Source: Hofstenia miamia
Lineage: Eukaryota; Xenacoelomorpha; Acoela; Hofsteniidae
Direction: 5' to 3'
DNA length: 64,000 bases
Assembly (NCBI GenBank): GCA_900660155.1
Contig: CABFPE010000030.1
Span: 584,535 to 648,534 of the forward strand
The notes beneath the pieces are model-generated. The model saw nothing but the letters and a program-made list of their open reading frames with translations. It searched no databases and was not told the origin of the DNA. The position numbers and the translations under genes were made by a program. Positions 59,861 through 64,000 of the stretch are shown piece after piece (the first letter of the stretch is position 1; every line of letters starts with the position of its first letter).

Positions 59861-61110
59861 TTATTTTCCCTACATGACAATAATCTGCTCCTAGCTAAAA
59901 TTTCTGGATCCGCCTCCTATATTTACGTTTCTAATGCTCACATAAAGCTAAATCACAGTCTATAATACGTTCATTAACATCACTAAATTTTGGCATGCGT
60001 ATTTCTTGACAGGGAGCCATGACATATAATCAAACTTGATATCATTATATTTTTCAGTGAATCTTTAAAACTATTAAAAGAATTGAAGTTTAAGATATAC
60101 TATTTTAATTCCATTTCCTGACTACCACACTGTATTTATGAGATGATGTAGTGTAATGGCTATTAAAATTAAATTTGGTAGATATTACAAATTTTTGCCT
60201 TAATATTTGAAAACATTTTCTTTTCAAAATTGCTACCCATTAAATGGAATTAGATGCGTAGTTAGTGATTTCTAGGTCTAAAATTTCTCAAAATTGGGAA
60301 CATTTGCAAAAAGTGCTGCAAGCAGAATCCTTGTGTCAGATTCGGCACTAAAGCGTCATTCTCTCAAAAAATATTTATACTCATTCCTGATTGTCTCATT
60401 GATTTCAAAATTCGATTCAAAGTAAATTTGCTCCTTACTTTATATTATTTAATATTTTTTATTAAAAACCAATTATCAAATAATTTATAATAAATTTATG
60501 AAATTCAGTATGATTGGGGAGGAACGTTTGTCCTGCCTAAGCAAATTCAAAACTTTATAGACGGTTATTTAATGATTGATGAGACGCAATTACTCGAATT
60601 TACATAATTTGTTCGTTTGGGCTGCTTTTTGTGGTCATTCTGAAAATTTCAAAAAGAGCCTTGAGCACATAAATTACACGAAAAAATGTTTGGGAGATAC
60701 TATAATTTCTTATTTTTTCCAGAAGATCACAACTGCCATTGGATTGATCTTATGTAAAAGATCATTCACGCTTGGAATAAATATTAAAATCTTTTATGAT
60801 AACATGTGTTAATCTTGGACCTTAAAACTGAACCTTAAACATAAAAATACTACTGTTAATTACTGCTTTAGCACATTCCATATTTAAAAATGCGTTTATA
60901 GTAAACTTCACACAATGCAGCTTAATAAAAAGGGAGAATATAGCTTTTTAGTTGCCCTAGTCCTTAGAAAAAACATGGGAATCAAAAAAGTATTTTCACA
61001 GATTTGCTATTTTGAAAAATCAAAGATACTTAGTGCGATTAATCAAGCTTTTTAAAATCATGACCACATTCACTAATGTGTTTAACCCGTTAGTATAACA
61101 TGGCATGTTC
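59861..61110. other. AT-rich DNA, nothing firmly recognised
   Basis: A frame at 60576-60812 has a weak resemblance to part of a TRPM-like exon but is not supported. No other feature. Confidence 0.4.
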
Positions 61111-62366
61111 TACAGGGTGACACAAACAAAATGAGAAAAATTTTAAACACGCACACACAGTACATAAATTAATTAATACGTCAGCCAATCAGCACACTGA
61201 TAGATAAGAGATAAGAGAATAAAGAAGCAGATTGTCACTTTTCTCTAGCATTGCTATTGCAACATGCCATCATTTGAATATTGTACCTCAATAATTTCAT
61301 CTCTCATGAATAAGCAATTACCACATGCTGAGATTGTTAAACAAGCCATGCAACATGGAATCAAACAAGCGACACCGTAATGCCGCATCAAAAGTTTGGC
61401 CAATAAAGGTTGCATCACTGATCAACGTGGCAGACGAACACCTCGAAGGACTCGCATACATTGGAATTCCAAACAATCGTTAAGGAAGATGGCCCAGGAA
61501 ATGAAGGTTAACCAAAAGTCAATGCGCCGCATGGTGGTAAAAGACCTAAACCTTAAGCCTCTCAAAATGAGGAAGACGCATATCTTGAGTCAAAGGCTTA
61601 AAGTGGCACGCCTTGAAAAATGCAAAAGACTCCGTCAGCGGTACGATGCTGCAGCATGTGAACGCATCCTTTTCTCTGATGAGAAAATGGAACCGTCAAA
61701 ATGATCGAGTGCTCTATCCATCGGTTGCCGCGGTCCCACCAGGTGTTAATTAGCGACAAACAACACAACATCTTGCATCAGTAATGGTTTGGGTTGGAGT
61801 GTCATATGAAGGGAAGACACCATTGGTTTTCATCCCTGAAGGAGTAAAAGTGAACAAGGAAATTTGTTTTATCCATCCTGGAGCCATATGTGAAACCTCT
61901 CACTCATACCATGTTTGGTGGAAACGGTTGGACTTTCCAGCAGGACTCTGCGCCATCTCATCGGGCAAAAACCACACAATTTTGGTGTGAACAAAATCTT
62001 CCTGATTTTATCTCGACTACTGATTGGCCCGCCTCAAGCCCAGACCTCAACCCATTGGATTACGTCTTGTGGTCTGTCCTAGAGCAGAAGGCTTGTACTA
62101 TTAATCACCGCAGTGTCAATCATCTGAAGGCCAGTTTAAATAAGGCATGGGCTTCAATTCCTCAGGATGTTGTGCGTGCCACAATCGATCAATGAAGAGA
62201 CAGATTGGCAGCCTGTATAAAAAATAAAGGTGCTCATTTTGAGATTTGAATAAAGTAACAGGTTCTTTAATGTGTGCTTTTTTCTTGCTAGGCTGTTTAT
62301 TCCATAGTTATTTTTTAAAAAATACGTTTTGTTGATTGAAGTTCTCATTTTGTTTGTCACCCTGTA
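61111..62366 (+). mobile_element. maT-type (DD37D) Tc1/mariner transposon, near full length
   Basis: A 1256-bp element with TIRs TACAGGGTGACACAAACA (left) and TACAGGGTGACAAACAAA (right, complement), about 25 bp with one 2-base indel, ending in TA on both sides. The plus strand encodes a Tc1/mariner transposase from about 61264. It reads an HTH region (HAEIVKQAMQHGIKQ; later KMAQEMKVNQKSMRRMV), FSDEK with the first catalytic Asp, MVWVGVSYEGKTPLVFI, FQQDSAPSH with the second Asp, and SSPDLNPLDYVLWSVLE with the third Asp. Thirty-seven residues lie between the second and third Asp, the signature of maT elements. The frame is broken by at least one early stop and shifts near 61690 and 61890, so the copy is inactive but fairly young. 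Confidence 0.9.
61264..62195 (+). pseudogene. maT transposase pseudogene
   Basis: This is the coding part of the element at 61111-62366: DDE/D transposase of the IS630-Tc1-mariner superfamily, which cuts and pastes the element at TA sites. About 310 codons survive in three frames, near the normal length for the family. All three acidic catalytic residues are still visible (FSDEK, FQQD, PLDY), giving DD37D. An in-frame stop follows KQATP, a shift follows the FSDEK block, and another lies between the PEGVKVN block and the FGGNGWTFQQD block. Polyadenylation-like AATAAA occurs near 62225 and 62248. Confidence 0.85.
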
Positions 62367-62612
62367 CTTACTGTTGTATCGAAATATACTAGAGAATTTT
62401 GGGAAGCTTAACTAAACATTCTGATCTTTCATTAGTGTTGATATCCTTATTTTCCTCAAATTTTTTTGATTATTTTCTACTTTCTCTATGATGCAAGTAG
62501 AGTAAATAAAGCATCCATTTTATTATTATAATAATTGTCATTGCTATCCTAATAAAAATTGCGTGCTTTGCTATGAATATTATTAAATGTCATTTATAAC
62601 ACAATATAAATA

Positions 62613-62613
<1 letters not shown>

Positions 62614-62653
<40 letters not shown>
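62614..62653. repeat. (TA)n microsatellite
   Basis: Forty bases of alternating TA. Confidence 0.95.
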
Positions 62654-62655
<2 letters not shown>

Positions 62656-64000
62656 AATCATACGAATCTAAAATTTGAGAAATCTTTAGCACCCATAGTA
62701 ATTGTAACAATAGCTAAATGGAAGAACTTCATGCCCTCAATTTTCTTCATTAAATTCAAAAGATTACAACTTGGTGGATTGATAGATCACAATGCACTAA
62801 TAGCTGCAGGGAGTTATTCACTCAAGTAGAATAGAACTGACAGTTTGGCAAGTTGGATTATCTTTAAATGTCAACAATTGACAAAATTTGCTCATATTTT
62901 TCAATACTAGAAAGTTTCAAATGTATAAAGTCATCGATATTATTAGAAATGTCAAAGTATGTTTAAAGAAACTATGATATTTTGACTTTCATAAATTTTT
63001 TGTTAAAGACATATAGTGTTGAGTGTTAAACTGACTTCTTTTTTTTCCGTGTGTTTAAGTGTTCAGAGGGACGTAGAAAAGACGAAAAACATTGAATGGA
63101 TTGTGCAAAATTAAATAACTTTGTTAAGACCTTTTTACTGTTTTAAGTTTGTTACGAGGGCATCGAACTCTGTTTGTTGTTCATTTTAAACATCATCCAT
63201 ATTGTATTTCCAAATTTTGAATTTTTTATTAGTTTTGGGAACAAAGGCAATATCGTCTGTTTCAAGATCTTTATGTTGAATTGTAGTTAATATTTATGGC
63301 TTTGGTTTTCAGCATGTCAAACAGTATTATTGGTGTAGCTCTTAAAACAGATGATTTTAAAATCTTCAGTTAATAAAAAGTTATTATTAATTTAAGGTTG
63401 AGCTCATATCATAAATTAATCAGAAACTCGTAAATTTCATTTTTGCCATTCAAATAGTTTCTATTGACAGCACTTCAATTACAATATCATTTTTGAGTCG
63501 TTATTGTTCAACATGAACTTGTTTATCCAAATACCGCCAAGTGTGAGCAAGCTTATGCGGATTTAAGAAATTACTTCTAGTCTTGTAATAAAACGTTTCA
63601 CAAATTCAATTTCGTTATATGTAAGTAGATTTCAATAACTTGATTTACATCTTAGAAGTAGAGCTGTGCATGTTGACAGTATTTCGTGACTCTAACCTAA
63701 CCGTACGTTTTTACTGATAACCGTTTTTGTAACCGCCCTAGATTTTCAAGAAGTAAAACTAAATGCTCAAAGTAAGAAAAATTTCAAAAGCAATAAAAAC
63801 ATCTAAAATGTTTTTGAGACAAATTTAATGATGGTTTCCTTCGACTGATCGAATAACAATAAGTCGATGCCCGCGAGTGATATCGAAAAGTCTCTACCAT
63901 TTTTGCTTATAACCGTAACGGCGTGAACTCATAGATAAGATAAGAGATTCTATATTCAGATAAATGTTTACAATTCAATAACTGATAATTTATCTGAATA
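62654..64000. other. AT-rich DNA; possible hAT-type end near 63660
   Basis: No genes. TAGAGCTGTGCATGTTGACA at 63660 and TAACCGTTTTTGTAACCG / TAACCGTAACGGCGTG patches (63718-63925) resemble hAT-type terminal and subterminal motifs. The other end is not visible and may lie past the window. Confidence 0.35.

Noticed and set aside
60576-60812. Possible TRPM-channel-like exon (LFVWAAFCGHSE)
   Set aside because: The resemblance is limited to a few residues, the frame starts after a stop without a splice acceptor, and no neighbouring exon was found.

Overview
This window reads as nuclear DNA of an invertebrate metazoan. It is strongly AT-rich and gene-poor, with eukaryotic gene features (an animal class A GPCR and a ubiquitin-binding ZnF-UBP protein), many (TA)n microsatellites, and a dense layer of eukaryotic transposons: Tc1/mariner, hAT-type, piggyBac-like and Merlin-like DNA elements, CR1/jockey-type LINE fragments, and a tRNA-derived SINE. 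I cannot fix the phylum from the sequence. The assembly is a draft. There is a run of exactly 1000 Ns at 48045-49044 and single Ns at 16893, 18654, 21554 and 45107. Two of the single Ns sit at the edge of a duplicated block.

Layout. 0-10 kb is mostly unassigned AT-rich DNA with two LINE fragments, a hAT-type MITE remnant, a single-exon ZnF-UBP gene (7288-7644), a tRNA-type SINE and a piggyBac-like MITE. 10-20 kb holds LINE 3' ends, two more copies of the same MITE, a 460-bp hAT-type element and a broken gene on the minus strand at about 19 kb (HGKG-motif family). 20.2-21.3 kb is a foldback element with long repetitive inverted arms and a Merlin/ISXO2-like transposase remnant in its loop. 27-38 kb carries hAT-type MITEs (one with a perfect 8-bp target duplication), a deleted mariner with 34-bp TIRs, and more LINE debris.

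40.2-45.1 kb is the most unusual part. It has a 45-bp minisatellite with 21 perfect units, then a 36-bp minisatellite of about 34 units that has grown inside a MITE copy from one internal segment of that MITE. A near-identical 768-bp copy of the left flank follows and runs into an N and a TA array. A long-TIR mariner relative (45.2-47.5 kb) sits inside that TA array.

The clearest protein gene is the GPCR at 49791-50762, next to the 1000-N gap. After it come a hAT-type MITE, LINE endonuclease and RT scraps, a MITE with repeated subterminal motifs (59.4 kb) and a nearly full-length maT-type (DD37D) mariner with a broken transposase (61.1-62.4 kb).

The two host genes have no visible functional link. 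Most of the window is explained by transposon insertion, decay and local tandem amplification.
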